Of a DNA stretch of 7,438 nucleotides, positions 6,282-7,438 are shown one piece after another (the stretch's first letter is position 1; every line of letters starts with the position of its first letter). A program made the translations under genes and the position numbers. Under the pieces are notes generated by a model. The model was not told the DNA's origin and ran no database searches. It saw only the letters and a list, made by a program, of their open reading frames with translations. Source of the stretch: Deltaproteobacteria bacterium (lineage in GTDB: Bacteria; Desulfobacterota_B; Binatia; Bin18); assembly GCA_012271025.1 (NCBI GenBank), contig JAAXHF010000297.1, positions 1 through 7,438 of the forward strand. Direction: 5' to 3'.

Positions 6282-6767
6282 GTGCGATTTCGTGTGGGTC
6301 ACGGCGCCGATATTCACCGCCTCGAGCCGGGCCGCAAACTCATTCTGGGCGGTGTCCGTATCCCGTGGGACAAGGGCCTGGCCGGCCACTCGGACGCCGA
6401 CGTGGTGTGTCACGCGCTGAGCAACGCCCTGCTGGGCGCGATTGGGGCGGGGGATATCGGCCAACACTTCCCCGACTCCGACCCACAGTATCGGGGGGCG
6501 TCAAGCCTCGGGCTGCTGCGCGTCGTCATGGCCCTGGTCAAGCAGCGTGGCTTTCGCCTGGGTAATGCCGATATTACGGTCTTTGCCCAGCAGCCCAAGC
6601 TGGCACCGTATCGACAGGCGATGCGCGAGCAACTGGCCGCAGCCCTCGACGCCGAGCCGGCAGCGGTCAACATCAAGGCCACGACAGGCGAAAAGCTGGG
6701 CTATATCGGGCGGGGGGAAGGCGTGCTGGCCGAGGCGGTGGTGCTGCTGGAATCCGTCGCGCCCTGA
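6282..6767 (+). CDS. ispF: 2-C-methyl-D-erythritol 2,4-cyclodiphosphate synthase
   Basis: IspF cyclises CDP-methylerythritol 2-phosphate to the 2,4-cyclodiphosphate with loss of CMP, in the non-mevalonate isoprenoid pathway. It is a cytosolic homotrimer with active sites between subunits. The 161 residues are the normal length for a stand-alone enzyme. The zinc ligands are D10 and H12 in GADIHRL and H44 in VVCHALSNALLGAIG. Also present are the GHSDAD signature (35-40), the DIGQHFPDSDP loop (58-68), the cytidine-side segment AQQPKLAPY (K106) and KATTGEKLGYIGRGEG (132-147). In most family members the last motif reads KATTTEKLG, so the third Thr is replaced by Gly (G136) while the metal-binding Glu (E137) is kept. 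The GTG start follows AGGAGG by 6 nt and lies 10 nt after htpG. Its usual partner ispD is absent from this window and it is not fused to it. Confidence 0.97.
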   Translation: MRFRVGHGADIHRLEPGRKLILGGVRIPWDKGLAGHSDADVVCHALSNALLGAIGAGDIGQHFPDSDPQYRGASSLGLLRVVMALVKQRGFRLGNADITVFAQQPKLAPYRQAMREQLAAALDAEPAAVNIKATTGEKLGYIGRGEGVLAEAVVLLESVAP

Positions 6768-6773
6768 GGCGCG
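6758..6773. terminator. GC hairpin at the convergent ispF / spoVR ends
   Basis: CGCGCC-CTGA-GGCGCG forms a perfect 6 bp stem with a 4 nt loop that includes the ispF stop codon. It sits between two convergent genes, where a shared bidirectional terminator is expected. No U-tract follows on either strand, so it is at best a weak or factor-assisted terminator. Confidence 0.35.
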
Positions 6774-6777
6774 CACC

Positions 6778-7438
6778 CTATTTGAGCGGCCGGGCGGCAA
6801 AGCCTTTGTCGCTGTAGGACAGCATGACCCGTTTGCCGTTGACAACGGTTTCGAGCACGACTTCATGGCCCCACAGCCGGTTCAGGTAGGACAGACAACG
6901 CTCGGCGTGTTCGAGCTGGAGGTCTCGACTGTCGTGGTAGTGCTTCAAGTGCAGCGTCCGGTTCTGGCTGTAGTCGGCATCCTCGATTTTGAGCACCGGG
7001 ACGGTGCCCATACCGACGGCCTTGAGCAGGGTTTCCTTGACCTCCCGCCAGCCGTCCTTGTCCGACACATGTGAGATGACCAGCTCGTCACCGCGCGGCT
7101 CGTACTGAAACATGTCCATCTCACGCATCAGCTCTTCGGTCAGAAAGCGCCGCAGGAAGGACACATCGCGGTCAACCTCGCGGACCTCAAACATCGCTTC
7201 CAGGCCCGTTTTTTCGGGCCGGCCGTACTTCTCGATTTCTTCCGGCGTGGGCTCGTCATGGCGGCGCTTGATATCGTCCCACAGCTTGAGACCGAGGTGA
7301 TAGGGGTTGATGCCCTGGGGGTGCGGACGGACGACCTGATTGTGACGGACCAGGAATTCGAGGTACAGCTCCTGGGGCAGCCCGAGGCTGTTCATGATCT
7401 CACGGTGCCAGAAGCTGGCCCAGCCCTCGTTCATGATC
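6778..7438 (-). CDS. spoVR: SpoVR family protein (C-terminal part; start outside the window)
   Basis: About 219 codons of a minus-strand gene enter from the right edge. The frame is open through the boundary, and its first complete residues read IMNEGWASFWH, an internal signature of SpoVR proteins, so the Met at 7434 is not the true start. Other family marks are QGINPYHLGLKLWDDI, the segment REVDRDVSFLRRFLTEEL, then VPVLKIEDADYSQNRTLHLKH and DLQLEHAERCLSYLNRLWG. Family members are about 450-500 residues, so roughly half is missing. SpoVR was named for spore cortex formation in Bacillus. It is widespread in non-sporulating bacteria (YcgB in E. coli), typically in a stress-associated cluster with the PrkA kinase and a YeaH-type protein. 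Those partners, if present, would lie beyond the right edge, upstream of this gene. It ends in TAG at 6780-6778, convergent with ispF across 10 bp. Confidence 0.93.
   Translation of the reverse strand, partial: IMNEGWASFWHREIMNSLGLPQELYLEFLVRHNQVVRPHPQGINPYHLGLKLWDDIKRRHDEPTPEEIEKYGRPEKTGLEAMFEVREVDRDVSFLRRFLTEELMREMDMFQYEPRGDELVISHVSDKDGWREVKETLLKAVGMGTVPVLKIEDADYSQNRTLHLKHYHDSRDLQLEHAERCLSYLNRLWGHEVVLETVVNGKRVMLSYSDKGFAARPLK

Noticed and set aside
1..7438. CRISPR array, tRNA, rRNA, insertion sequence, phage or toxin-antitoxin genes
   Set aside because: No regularly spaced repeats, cloverleaf-like segments, transposase-like ORFs or terminal inverted repeats were seen; coding genes fill nearly the whole window.

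Overview
The window is 7.4 kb of GC-rich bacterial chromosome with dense, short-spaced genes. It shows seven genes, five complete and one cut at each edge: a serine hydrolase fragment, an L,D-carboxypeptidase, threonyl-tRNA synthetase, a secreted protein of unknown function, HtpG, IspF and the C-terminal part of a SpoVR-family protein. Murein tetrapeptide recycling, the non-mevalonate isoprenoid pathway, HtpG and GTG starts preceded by good Shine-Dalgarno sites all fit a high-GC, probably Gram-negative bacterium. A deltaproteobacterial or Tectomicrobia-like lineage is possible, but the sequence alone cannot settle it. I see no phage, insertion sequence, CRISPR, rRNA or tRNA.

Layout. From 4160 leftward, four genes run on the minus strand: a secreted duplicated-domain protein (4160-3153), thrS (3060-1255), ldcA (1252-323) and a beta-lactamase-fold serine hydrolase whose 3' part lies outside the window (216-1). 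The thrS-ldcA junction is only 2 nt, so those two are probably cotranscribed. From 4319 rightward, htpG (4319-6271) and ispF (6282-6767) form a tight plus-strand pair; the ispF ribosome binding site overlaps the htpG stop codon. The 158 bp between 4161 and 4318 is a divergent promoter region with a perfect palindrome and a short tandem repeat. The SpoVR-family gene comes in from the right edge on the minus strand and converges on ispF with a 10 bp gap.

Functionally this is mostly housekeeping: translation (ThrRS), cell-wall turnover (LdcA plus possibly the serine hydrolase), protein folding (HtpG), isoprenoid precursors (IspF) and a stress-associated SpoVR protein. I found no convincing new multi-gene system. 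The points most worth a second look are the secreted protein with an internal duplication (a Cys pair in each copy), a threonyl-tRNA synthetase with no N-terminal TGS domain and unusual active-site motif residues, and the unusual htpG-ispF and thrS-ldcA pairings.
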